A DNA stretch of 64,000 bases from Thalassomonas sp. RHCl1 (lineage in GTDB: Bacteria > Pseudomonadota > Gammaproteobacteria > Enterobacterales > Alteromonadaceae), in the NCBI RefSeq assembly GCF_947387555.1, contig NZ_CANDNZ010000022.1:23090-87089 (forward strand), in the 5' to 3' direction. Positions 34,582-43,037 of this stretch are shown here, piece by piece; the first letter of the stretch is position 1; each line of letters begins with the position of its first letter. Both the position numbers and the translations under genes were made by a program. The notes below the pieces were generated by a model that was given only the letters and a program-made list of their open reading frames with translations, made no database searches and had not been told where the DNA came from.

Positions 34582-34996
34582 ATGTATTTTTGAGCCTTAA
34601 TGAGTGCAAACGGTAATATCCTTGATGGTTGCATATTAAAGCTTATTGCCGGTTTTGTTAATCTTTCTATCATCAGAATCCGGGCTTTTCAGGCGGGATA
34701 TTTGTTTAAAAGTTGGTTTTATTTCATTGACCGGTGTTAATGAAACTTTATTGTGCTTATTTCAACTTATTGTTATTTATGTAAAAAGACAAAAAAGAGA
34801 TTAAATAGATATAGAATAGACTTGCCATAGATTGTAGTTATCACCCCTATTTCATAAAAGGTAACACTAAGGGTAAAAATTAAAACAAAACTTTAGCAAA
34901 CAAAATAAAGCAAGCCCCTTTGTTCCAGGCAGCCACTCAGGCAAATATTGGCTGTAATGCTTGCGGGGAATAGCAATATGATTTTAGGGAGATAAC
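34582..34996. other. Divergent promoter region
   Basis: This AT-rich region of 415 bases lies between the CadC-like regulator and the second TonB-dependent receptor. AGGGAG 7-12 bases before 34997 is the receptor's ribosome site. No ORF, hairpin or clear palindrome stands out. Promoters for both genes must lie here. Confidence 0.4.
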
Positions 34997-37900
34997 ATGA
35001 ATAAAAATTTGATCACTTTGGCTATCCTGGCGGGCAGCTCTTTGATGAGTTCGCCGGTGTTGGCTTTTGCCGATGCCGGACAAAAGGCCGAACAGGAAGT
35101 AAGTCGCACAGCAATAAATCAACAACCGATAGTTGAAAATAAGCTCGAGGATGAGAAAGTCGAAAAAATTACCATCACCGGCTCCCGCTTGCGCCGCGAC
35201 AGTTTCAGCGTCGCCACCCCTTTGGTCACCATCAGCAGGGAAGCGATTGAAGATGCCGGTATCGGCTCGCTTTCGACTATTTTAGTGGAAGAAATTCCCG
35301 CATTGTCGGAAAGTTTAAGCAACACCAATACCCAGTCGAGTATCACAGGTACCGGGATCTCTACCGTCAACCTGCGTAACTTAGGCTCAGATCGCACCTT
35401 AACCCTGATTGACGGCCGGCGTGTGGTGTCCAATTCCTACAACGGTAACTATGTCAGTTTAAGTACCATACCGGCGGGCATGCTGGAAAAGGTGGAAGTG
35501 ATCACCGGCGGTGCTTCGGCAACGTATGGCTCTGATGCCATTGCCGGTGTGGTCAATATTATCACCCAGCAAAATAAGGAAGGGCTGGAGTTTAAGGTAC
35601 GTAGCGGCGAAACCCCGGAAGGCGGCGGTGAAGAGTTAACCCTGGATTTAAACTACGGCACTGACTTTAATGAGGGCCGGGGTTATTTCTATTTCAGTAC
35701 TACCTATGACAAGCAGGGGGAAATTGCCTGGAATGAAAGGGACAGGGCGGCGATAGAAACCGACTTTGATTATGACGAAGATCTGATGTGTAACACCAAT
35801 GGTACTGTAGACGGAGATCAGTGCGTACGGGATATCACCAAGGATGACTGGCGCGCCCGCTCCGACGGTTTGCCCGGCGGTGTTTTTGTTGAAGGCAGCG
35901 GTGGCATAGGCGGTTTTTGGTATAATAGCGACGGCCTGCAAAGTGACTGGAATGAAGAGCGTGACGGAGTCAATTATCGCCAATGGGATAAACTCAGGAC
36001 ACCGGAAGATACCTTTTCCACCGCTTTTAAGGTGAATTATGAGTTAACCGACGACATCACCGGCTTTTTTCAAATCCAGTACAGCAATAACCAGTCGGTC
36101 AACGTTAAAGCCCCGGAAGATGAATATGAAGGTTCCTTGGTGCTGGTGATAGATCCGGTTACCGGGGAAACCTCCCGGGTGAAAAGCAGCAAAATACCGT
36201 TAACCAACCCATATATCCCGGAAGAAATCCTGGCTGCGACTGACTCGGATATCAAATGGGATCGCCGCATGTATGAAGTGGGTAATGTCACCACAGACAA
36301 CGAGCGTGAAACCATCCGTACCTGGGCCGGGTTGCAGGGGACTCTATTTGACGGTGACTGGGATTGGGATGTATCCGTGGGCTATGGCAATTTCCAGCAA
36401 GAGCAAAAACGCTTAAATGAAATTAATGTATTAAACCTGAAGCAGGCATTAGATGCCGAATACGCCGAAGACGGCACCACGATACAATGCGCCGATGTTG
36501 ATGCCAGGGCGGCGGGTTGTGTGCCGGTGAACCTGTTTGGCGAAGGCTCGATCACAGAAGATGCGGCGGACTGGATCCGGGCTAATCCCACCATCAGCAA
36601 AGAAATCGAGCAGCTGAGTTTTATCGGTTATATCGCCGGTGATTTATTTACCCTGCCGGCCGGTCCCGTGCCTGTGGTGATCGGTGCCGAATACCGTAAA
36701 GACAAGCAAAGTATCGGTACCAGCTATGATCAGCAATATGGCGGTATTACCTTTAATATCGTGCCGGCATTCTCGGGGGAAATTGACGTTAAAGAAGTGT
36801 TTGTCGAGGCGGCTTTCCCGCTGCTGACGGATGCGCCGCTGGCCAAGTCGTTAACGGCGGAAACTTCCCTGCGCTTGGCGGATTATAGCCATGAAAATAT
36901 CGACCTGATGTCGAGTTATAAACTGGGGCTGACCTGGGAGCCGGTAGAAGGTTATATGCTCAGAGCCAACTACGCCCGCGCACAACGGGCCCCGAATATT
37001 ACCGAAGTCTTGTCCCCGGCGCGTGGCGACTATGACGATTACGTGGATATTTGTGAGGGGGTTACCGCCAATTCTACCGGTGCCGGTCACGATAACTGCC
37101 GTAAAGAGGTCAGCATTGCCGCCCTGATCAGCGAAGATCCGAATTTTGCTTTGGCCGATGAGAACAGCGGTTATTCCCCCAATGCCGGTAATGATCAGTT
37201 AAAAGAAGAAACCGGCGATACCTATACCTTTGGTATCTCCATGGCGCCTGGTTTTATCGACAACCTGCAGCTGGCAGTTGATTATTATGACATTACCGTA
37301 GACGGTGCGATTGAAGAAATCGATAACAATGAAATTATCAACCAGTGTTATAACTCTTCAAGGGAATGGGGCGAGTCAAACGAGTTCTGCAATCAAATTA
37401 CCCGCGACAGCGACGGACAAATTGTTGAGGTGATGCAGCGCTTATATAACGTCGGCGAATTGTCCACCCGCGGCTATGATATCGCCCTGGCGTATCAATA
37501 TGATCTTGAGGAGCTAGGCGTCCTGAAATTTAAAGCCGATATGACCCATGTGATCGAATATACCAAAACCTATCTGGGTAACGATGGTGAAGAAACCCTG
37601 AATTACAAAGGTGAACTAGAATCGGGTATTTTTGACGACAGTGCTTCTGCTTCTGTGAGCTGGAGCAATGATAACTGGCGCATCAGCTGGAGCACTAAGT
37701 ATAAAAGTGCTATCGTCGACAGCCATGAGCGGGTTCAGGAGCACCAGGCGATGTTTGCGGCAAATGACGCAAACTGTGCTGCCGGACTGGACAATTGTGT
37801 CCTTGATCCGGAAACACCGGATTACCTGTATTACGGCTCTTATATCAAACATAACTTCTCTGCTTCTTATACCACACAGTGGCAGGACAGTGAGGTTCGC

Positions 37901-38053
37901 CTGTTTGCCGGCGTAAACAATGTCTTTGATAACAAGGGACCGTTTGTCGCCCGTGGTGGAAGCGTCGGGGAAACCGGTGTCGGTAACTTCGGCAGCAGCT
38001 ATGGCGGCGGTGTCGGTCGTTTCCTTTACCTGGGTAGTGAAGTTAAATTCTAA
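34997..38053 (+). CDS. TonB-dependent outer-membrane receptor
   Basis: This 1018-residue protein has a signal peptide (ending SSPVLAFA, about residue 26), a TonB-box region (EKITITGSRLRRD) and a plug with VNLRNLGSDRTLTLIDGRR and EVITGGASATYGSDAIAGVV. A long barrel ends YLGSEVKF. Its length and the 'GSRLRRD' start match the large receptors of Alteromonadales and Caulobacter-type bacteria that import oligosaccharides, peptides or nucleotide breakdown products. It follows a divergent CadC-like regulator and precedes a secreted phosphatase, suggesting a phosphorylated or peptide-like substrate, but this is only inferred from context. Confidence 0.93.
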   Translation: MNKNLITLAILAGSSLMSSPVLAFADAGQKAEQEVSRTAINQQPIVENKLEDEKVEKITITGSRLRRDSFSVATPLVTISREAIEDAGIGSLSTILVEEIPALSESLSNTNTQSSITGTGISTVNLRNLGSDRTLTLIDGRRVVSNSYNGNYVSLSTIPAGMLEKVEVITGGASATYGSDAIAGVVNIITQQNKEGLEFKVRSGETPEGGGEELTLDLNYGTDFNEGRGYFYFSTTYDKQGEIAWNERDRAAIETDFDYDEDLMCNTNGTVDGDQCVRDITKDDWRARSDGLPGGVFVEGSGGIGGFWYNSDGLQSDWNEERDGVNYRQWDKLRTPEDTFSTAFKVNYELTDDITGFFQIQYSNNQSVNVKAPEDEYEGSLVLVIDPVTGETSRVKSSKIPLTNPYIPEEILAATDSDIKWDRRMYEVGNVTTDNERETIRTWAGLQGTLFDGDWDWDVSVGYGNFQQEQKRLNEINVLNLKQALDAEYAEDGTTIQCADVDARAAGCVPVNLFGEGSITEDAADWIRANPTISKEIEQLSFIGYIAGDLFTLPAGPVPVVIGAEYRKDKQSIGTSYDQQYGGITFNIVPAFSGEIDVKEVFVEAAFPLLTDAPLAKSLTAETSLRLADYSHENIDLMSSYKLGLTWEPVEGYMLRANYARAQRAPNITEVLSPARGDYDDYVDICEGVTANSTGAGHDNCRKEVSIAALISEDPNFALADENSGYSPNAGNDQLKEETGDTYTFGISMAPGFIDNLQLAVDYYDITVDGAIEEIDNNEIINQCYNSSREWGESNEFCNQITRDSDGQIVEVMQRLYNVGELSTRGYDIALAYQYDLEELGVLKFKADMTHVIEYTKTYLGNDGEETLNYKGELESGIFDDSASASVSWSNDNWRISWSTKYKSAIVDSHERVQEHQAMFAANDANCAAGLDNCVLDPETPDYLYYGSYIKHNFSASYTTQWQDSEVRLFAGVNNVFDNKGPFVARGGSVGETGVGNFGSSYGGGVGRFLYLGSEVKF

Positions 38054-38077
38054 CCCGGTAAGCCTGCTCTTTTATCA

Positions 38078-38115
38078 CGGCGATATGTTGCACCTGTAGG
38101 GCTGATATATCGCCG
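38078..38115 (+). terminator. Hairpin after TonB-dependent receptor
   Basis: A 9-bp stem (CGGCGATAT / ATATCGCCG) with a 20-base loop lies 25 bases past the stop, followed by CCTTTG. Partial read-through to the phosphatase is possible. Confidence 0.5.
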
Positions 38116-38167
38116 CCTTTGTGCTCGCTGACAAGTGGGCTTTATTTTTTACAACCGGATATAAACA

Positions 38168-39268
38168 ATGATGTTTTCATTTATGCCGAAATTAGCCGTT
38201 AAGTTTTGCTTTAGCAGTTTAGCGTTCGCTTTTACCACCCAGGCTGATGCCGGGGAAGCATTGCCTTTGGTTGATGATGGTCCATATATCTCCATCGAGG
38301 GGGATAAGTTACAAGCGCAATGGTTTTGCCAAAGTAAGCTGCGCTCCAGTCATGTCGGGCTGGAGCAATTACCCCATCAGTTTCATTACTGTGATCGCAG
38401 CACGGCAGCTGTGGTCGAAAGTTTAGCGGTGCCCGGTGATGCCGTCAGCTACCGGGGAGATTTTAAAGTGGCCGCTCTCAGTGACTTCCACGGTCAGTAT
38501 GATTTGGTGATCAAGTTATTAACCAATAACAAGATCATTGATGGTAATGGCGACTGGGCTTTTGGTAACGGGCATTTTGTTATCACAGGTGATGTTTTCG
38601 ACCGCGGCGACAAGGTCACCGAGTTATTATGGTTTTTATATCATCTGGAAAATCAGGCAGAGCGTGCCGGCGGCAAGGTGCACTTATTGTTAGGCAATCA
38701 TGAGGTGATGGTGTTAAACGGTGATTTGCGCTACCTGCATCCTAAATATGTGGAGACGGCCAAACTATTCGATACCCCGTTTGAACAGTTATTTGCACAA
38801 GATACTGTCCTGGGCAGCTGGTTACGCAGTAAATCTGTGCTGGTTAAAGTCAACGATATGTTATTTGCCCACGGCGGTTTCCATCCCGAGCTGGCGAAAG
38901 CAGCCAGAAGCCTGGAGGATATCAACCGGGTATTTAAACAAAACCTGGTGAAAAGCGAACTGCCGCAACCACGCCAGGGCTGGGGTAAGGAATTACATGG
39001 CGGCAAAGGCCCTATCTGGTATCGGGGATATTTTAAGGGCGAGGATAATGGTGCCAGCAGTGAAGAAATTGATTTGTTGTTAAAACATTTTGCCATCAAG
39101 CACCTGGTGGTCGGTCATACTTCTCAAAAACAGGTTGAAACCCGTTATCAGGGCCGGGTGATTGCCATAGACTCCAGCATTAAAAAGGGCCGCTATGGTG
39201 AGATTTTACTGATTGACGGCAAGCAAAAATGGCGCGGGACTTTAGCCGGTGAAAAGATAGCTTTGTAA
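38168..39268 (+). CDS. Secreted calcineurin-like metallophosphoesterase
   Basis: This 366-residue protein has a signal peptide (about residues 1-27, ending TTQADA). The metal-binding signatures are DFHGQYD (about residue 106), GDVFDRGDKV (about 140) and GNHEVM (about 177), with later histidines in FAHGGFH and VVGHTSQ. The whole layout resembles the Shewanella-like (PPP-type) bacterial phosphatases, acting in the periplasm or outside the cell on phosphoproteins or small phosphate esters. It lies 114 bases after the TonB-dependent receptor and may be functionally tied to it. Confidence 0.88.
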   Translation: MMFSFMPKLAVKFCFSSLAFAFTTQADAGEALPLVDDGPYISIEGDKLQAQWFCQSKLRSSHVGLEQLPHQFHYCDRSTAAVVESLAVPGDAVSYRGDFKVAALSDFHGQYDLVIKLLTNNKIIDGNGDWAFGNGHFVITGDVFDRGDKVTELLWFLYHLENQAERAGGKVHLLLGNHEVMVLNGDLRYLHPKYVETAKLFDTPFEQLFAQDTVLGSWLRSKSVLVKVNDMLFAHGGFHPELAKAARSLEDINRVFKQNLVKSELPQPRQGWGKELHGGKGPIWYRGYFKGEDNGASSEEIDLLLKHFAIKHLVVGHTSQKQVETRYQGRVIAIDSSIKKGRYGEILLIDGKQKWRGTLAGEKIAL

Positions 39269-39668
39269 GTTATTTGAGTACCTGAAAATACCCGCTTAAT
39301 TTCTTATCCGAAAAGCGGGGGATAAGCCTGCCTGAAGGCAGAACCTTTATTTTCTTCTATGCTTTCAATGGCAAAAATCAAATAAAATAAAGGGCTTAAC
39401 AATGTAATGTAAAGAAAGGTTATCAAGAAAATTTTCTGCAAATGTGGCAGCGAAACTATGATAGCAACAGGCTTGGTCCGCTGGATATTTCAGATATGGA
39501 TACCGGCGGTATAGAATAATGCCGGTAAGCTGGCAATGAACATTTAAAGGTGTCAATCCTCCTGCCATAATTTACTATGTCTATCAGCATAAGCCGGACT
39601 GTGTCACCCCGGTTCGGCTTATAAGCCCTGGTTGTTTATCTTTGGCTGACAAGTGATGGTGTGGAAGC
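39269..39668. other. Intergenic region with small hairpins
   Basis: This gap of 400 bases holds a short hairpin CTGCCT-GA-AGGCAG at 39329-39342 followed by a T-rich run (probable weak terminator of the secreted phosphatase), and a second stem CCGGC/GCCGG at about 39503-39525. No gene is supported. Confidence 0.4.
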
Positions 39669-40397
39669 ATGATGATGTCTGAAGTAAATCTGGCTGTCCC
39701 CTACCGGGAGTTACCCTTTAATAAGCAAGGGACGGATTACTTTGTCGGTGATATTCACGGCTGTTATGACTTGCTGCTCGAACAATTAAAACAGCTTAAC
39801 TTCAGTGAGCATGATCGTTTGATCGCCATGGGGGATCTTATCGACCGCGGCCGGGATTCAGCCTTATGCCTGCAGCTGCTGGAACAGCCCTGGTTTTTTT
39901 CTGTGCTGGGCAACCATGAGCATATGTTCCTTCAGGCCTGTGAGGTGCATATCAAGGGGGCGGAACACTGCTATGATAGCGAGGCGATTCATTTCTGGTA
40001 CCGGCATTGCCTTAATGGCGGTGATTGGCTCGGCCAGTGTACTGCGGATGAAATCCGGGCATTTAAAACCCTGATTGAGCAGCATTGTTCGCTGGCCTTA
40101 TCGGTAGAAACCGGGGTTGCTAAACAAAAGCTTGGTGTGACTCATGCGGCGGTGCCGGATGACTGGCAAAAACTTAAAAATAATAATTACCTGCTCGCCA
40201 ATTTGACAGCACTTTTATGGGATAGAAGGCAATTTCAAAATGACAGACCTAAAGCAAGTAAAAATATTGCTCTGACGGTGCATGGTCATAATGCCTGCCA
40301 GGCGGTTATTAAAAAAGCTAACCGAATTTATATCGATACCCGCCAGCGTTCAGGCCGGTTTACTATTTTGAGCTTACAGCAGCTGTTTGCATTATAA
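39669..40397 (+). CDS. PrpA/ApaH-like serine/threonine phosphatase
   Basis: This is a 242-residue cytoplasmic metallophosphatase. Its signatures are GDIHGCYD (about residue 27), GDLIDRGRDS (about 56) and GNHEHM (about 80), with later metal histidines in VTHAAVPDDW and LTVHGHNACQ. These fit the bacterial PPP phosphatases PrpA/PrpB, which dephosphorylate proteins, more than ApaH, which is longer and starts at its motif. It stands alone. Confidence 0.88.
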   Translation: MMMSEVNLAVPYRELPFNKQGTDYFVGDIHGCYDLLLEQLKQLNFSEHDRLIAMGDLIDRGRDSALCLQLLEQPWFFSVLGNHEHMFLQACEVHIKGAEHCYDSEAIHFWYRHCLNGGDWLGQCTADEIRAFKTLIEQHCSLALSVETGVAKQKLGVTHAAVPDDWQKLKNNNYLLANLTALLWDRRQFQNDRPKASKNIALTVHGHNACQAVIKKANRIYIDTRQRSGRFTILSLQQLFAL

Positions 40398-40589
40398 CTT
40401 GTACCTTAGCCGGAGGGCTCTCGGGTGTTCATAAAACCGGCGATTATTAGAGTGATTATTCTGAATATAAAATTAGTTACATAAATAAAGGGGGGAATCA
40501 GCGCTAACGCTAGTAATATCAACGCATTTAGATTAAATTTGCCGCCCTATTTTATCCTTTAGAACAACAACAGTTTATAAGAGCGCCTT

Positions 40590-40808
40590 ATGTTAGAAAA
40601 TACTCTCCCCCAACTCGAACAAATTCTCGAAAAAAATAATGTTTTAAAAGCCCAGGTGAAAGAGCTTGAACAGCAGAAAAGTGATTTGATGGAAGAAAAC
40701 GAAAGTCTGCAGCTTGAAGTGATGGAAAGCGAAGAAAAACAAAAACAAACCAGCAGCTCGCTGGAAAACCTGTTAGCTAAGTTGCAAAGTGTCCAAGAGG
40801 CGTCTTAA
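40590..40808 (+). CDS. TIGR02449-type small coiled-coil protein
   Basis: This 72-residue protein is a single coiled coil (LEQILEKNNVLKAQVKELEQ and on) rich in Glu, Gln and Lys. It overlaps the zapA start by one base (TAATG). This gene commonly precedes zapA in gammaproteobacteria and resembles ZapB-like partners; its exact role is not established. Confidence 0.85.
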   Translation: MLENTLPQLEQILEKNNVLKAQVKELEQQKSDLMEENESLQLEVMESEEKQKQTSSSLENLLAKLQSVQEAS

Positions 40809-41095
40809 TGCCGGCGGATAACTCCAGAGGGATCTGTGTTGAAATTATGGGTAAGCAACATCAGTTTGCCTGCCCGGCGGATCAGGAAGAAGGTTTAAAG
40901 CAGGCCGCGACTAACCTGGATGTTATGTTTAGGGATATCAAACAGCAATCGGGCATGGCCAGTAATGAGCGTGCTTTATTGGTCGCGGCCCTTAACTTAA
41001 GTCATCAGTTATTAACCGCCAACAATAAAATCGATGTTTGCCAGCAACGGCTAGGGGCCTTGGCCGCCTCTTTAAAAGCAGCCGCAAACGCTTAG
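40808..41095 (+). CDS. zapA: Cell division protein ZapA
   Basis: This 95-residue protein has the ZapA pattern. An N-terminal beta region (VEIMGKQHQFACPADQEEGL) leads into a first helix (QAATNLDVMFRDIKQQSG), then a long coiled-coil helix with LLVAALNLSHQLL. ZapA tetramers bundle FtsZ filaments at the division site. It is coupled to the coiled-coil gene before it and ends at a strong terminator. The 6S RNA gene that often follows zapA in related bacteria is not recognisable here. Confidence 0.93.
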   Translation: MPADNSRGICVEIMGKQHQFACPADQEEGLKQAATNLDVMFRDIKQQSGMASNERALLVAALNLSHQLLTANNKIDVCQQRLGALAASLKAAANA

Positions 41096-41145
41096 TTTAA
41101 TTTCCACTACCAAGCATTGCTTATTTATTGGTAGTGGAAATTAAA
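41096..41145 (+). terminator. Terminator after zapA
   Basis: A perfect 17-bp stem (TTTAATTTCCACTACCA / its complement at 41129-41145) has a 16-base loop and overlaps the last base of the region just past the zapA stop. The A/T-rich outer stem allows action on either strand. Confidence 0.8.
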
Positions 41146-41322
41146 ACAACACCTTAAATGCCATATCATAGCGCGCATCTAAAGCGTTATTTCACTCAAG
41201 ATGCTTAACCTGAATTATTTTAGTTCCAATGCCTTTCATGTTGACTTGTAAGTATCTGTTTGCAAAACTGTATTTAAATTAACCTTCTGTTTTGCGCATT
41301 ATTGTTTTCAAGGAAGAAAATC

Positions 41323-42108
41323 ATGTCAGCAGCCGAAATAGTCGCCAATGAGCGATTAATTGAATCAATTAAAAATAACCATCAAATACTCTTCCTCCTT
41401 TCTGTGGGGCAGTTGATTAAATTATATGAAGAAACGACTTCAAAGGATGTCGTTAAAGCTACAAAAACAGGAGCTGGTTATGCCTCGGCAGTATTGGATA
41501 TTAGTGTTTTGACTAAAATGTTGCGTGAGCTTGGTGTTACCGGCAGGGTCTTGCAGAAGAAGGTTGGTGAAAAAAGTTATGTGATCTTTAAGGGCTATCC
41601 AGGCTTGCGTAATACTTTTACCGGCCCCCGGTATTTGGCATCTAATGCTAAAGTTGTCGATATGGCAATAGGTAAGGCTGGGATTCAAAATTCACTACGT
41701 TCAGGAGCAAGGTTGACCATATTCCTAACCGTGCCATTGGTTGCACTTGAGCATATCCTCAAAGATAAATTTTTGCTCAGTAATTTGGTCGCAGATTTAG
41801 CTGTTTCCATGGTTAAAGTCGGTGTTGCGACAATTGTTTCGGCTGTCGCGGCTACTGCAATTGGTACTGTGACCACTGTTGCTGCGGCTCCCTTAGCGGT
41901 TGCTATTTTTGTCGGGCTGATTGTGGCCTGGGGGCTTGATAAGCTTGATGAGAAATTTGCGATAACCAAGCTGCTTGGAGAGGTATTACGAGAAATTGAG
42001 AATAATACTGTTGGTAAATTCGAGCGTGGTTTATGGGAGCTTGAACGGACATTACGCTGGCAAATTCTTCATGGAGAAAGCCCGGGAAAAGGCATTTTTT
42101 ATCCATAA
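41323..42108 (+). CDS. Unknown protein with hydrophobic glycine/alanine-rich segment; effector-like
   Basis: This protein is 261 residues from ATG 41323, which has AAGGAAG 7-13 bases before it; a TTG at 41302 is less likely. The N-terminal third is helical and soluble. A conserved-looking middle (KSYVIFKGYPGLRNTFTGPR, about residues 86-105) is followed by a weak helix (about 129-145). Two adjacent hydrophobic helices (about 158-205) are rich in Ala, Val and Gly. The tail is charged. No signal peptide is present. This soluble-plus-helical-hairpin layout is seen in pore-forming bacterial effectors, and I recall similar FKGYPGLR proteins near type VI secretion genes, but cannot confirm this. Two membrane/secreted genes follow closely. 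Confidence 0.6.
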   Translation: MSAAEIVANERLIESIKNNHQILFLLSVGQLIKLYEETTSKDVVKATKTGAGYASAVLDISVLTKMLRELGVTGRVLQKKVGEKSYVIFKGYPGLRNTFTGPRYLASNAKVVDMAIGKAGIQNSLRSGARLTIFLTVPLVALEHILKDKFLLSNLVADLAVSMVKVGVATIVSAVAATAIGTVTTVAAAPLAVAIFVGLIVAWGLDKLDEKFAITKLLGEVLREIENNTVGKFERGLWELERTLRWQILHGESPGKGIFYP

Positions 42109-42126
42109 TCATGAGGAGTATTCACC

Positions 42127-42558
42127 ATGTATCGAAAGATTATCCGTTGCTGTTTCCTTGTCGGAATTATGGCTGGGCCAATAAATTTATCTGCAGAGGA
42201 GCAGGTATTAAATACCGTTGGCTGCATGATAGTAAATGACGGCTTTTTAAAAAATGAACCTGAATTATTAGCTGCCTCACCAGTTAGCTTGTCGATGGAT
42301 ACAAGCCAACTGGCCCAGATTTACCATCATAAAAATTTGACGGTTAGTATCGGTGCCGCAAGTGTTATTCAAGCTGCCATGAGGCAAGGGTGGATTAGTT
42401 CTTTCAAATTGGTCGTTATTCAGCCCGGGCACGATAGTATTAAGGTACAAAGTGCGCCAAGAAGCAATCCGGCGGCAGCAATGAATACTCATTTAGCCGT
42501 TAGTCGTGATGGAAAAACGGAAACCGGTGAATTGATTATTGAGTGTAATGCCCGTTAA
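42127..42558 (+). CDS. Small secreted protein, candidate partner of upstream gene
   Basis: This 143-residue protein has a signal peptide (about residues 1-23, ending INLSA). The mature protein has two cysteines (TVGCMIV and IIECNAR at the C-terminus), able to form a disulfide linking both ends. I do not recognise the family. It starts 18 bases after the effector-like gene with GAGGAG just before its ATG, and its end overlaps the next gene by 11 bases. A periplasmic immunity role is possible from context only. Confidence 0.65.
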   Translation: MYRKIIRCCFLVGIMAGPINLSAEEQVLNTVGCMIVNDGFLKNEPELLAASPVSLSMDTSQLAQIYHHKNLTVSIGAASVIQAAMRQGWISSFKLVVIQPGHDSIKVQSAPRSNPAAAMNTHLAVSRDGKTETGELIIECNAR

Positions 42559-43006
42559 TCTGGCAAATACATATCGTAAAATGTACTCGTCTAAGTTTTT
42601 TATTTGCCTTTCGAGCGTGGTGATATTAGCCGTACTGGCTTTAATTGATTTGGCTGTGGTTAATACAATCGTCTCTGGTGTTATTTTGATATTAGCCGGG
42701 GGCTGTTATTGGCTGTGTTATTCTCTTTGGAGAAACCGTAAAGAAAGCTCCCGGCAGGCTGCTATGAAATTAAGTTCCAGGCTGGCAATGGCTTTGTTGT
42801 TGGCGCCGCTTTGTGCACTCTTTGTTTTTTTCTCTTACTATTTACTTCGTTATGAGGCTTTTGAGGTGATGTGCCGGTTTGGCTCATGTGCATTTGGGCC
42901 ATATGGTTGGGTGGTAGCTTTGTTGTCTTCCGGGTGTGCTCTTTTATTTATTATTGTTTGTTACCTACTTGTTTTTCCTTTTAAATACTCAAGTAAAAAC
43001 CAATAG
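42548..43006 (+). CDS. Four-helix inner-membrane protein, candidate immunity protein
   Basis: This protein is 152 residues from ATG 42548, inside the end of the previous gene (a TTG at 42539 is an alternative). Four hydrophobic helices are visible (about 16-35, 38-57, 78-100, 120-145). The loop between helices 3 and 4 has CRFGSCAFG, a possible disulfide. No family is recognised. As the third member of a tightly packed cassette after a possible pore-forming protein, it could block that protein in the inner membrane. This is inference. Confidence 0.65.
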   Translation: MPVNLANTYRKMYSSKFFICLSSVVILAVLALIDLAVVNTIVSGVILILAGGCYWLCYSLWRNRKESSRQAAMKLSSRLAMALLLAPLCALFVFFSYYLLRYEAFEVMCRFGSCAFGPYGWVVALLSSGCALLFIIVCYLLVFPFKYSSKNQ

Positions 43007-43037
43007 CACTGACTTTATTTTACAATAAACTCAGTGC
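43006..43037. terminator. Bidirectional hairpin between convergent genes
   Basis: GCACTGA (43006-43012) pairs with TCAGTGC (43031-43037), and TTTATT with AATAAA inside, around a TTAC loop. It touches the stop codon of the rightward membrane protein gene and contains the flagellin stop, so it may serve both genes. Confidence 0.6.

Noticed and set aside
41146..41322. Possible 6S RNA (ssrS) after zapA, its usual place in gammaproteobacteria
   Set aside because: No long open-bulge hairpin with 6S-like conserved stems could be recognised in the region; only the zapA terminator and AT-rich sequence are seen.
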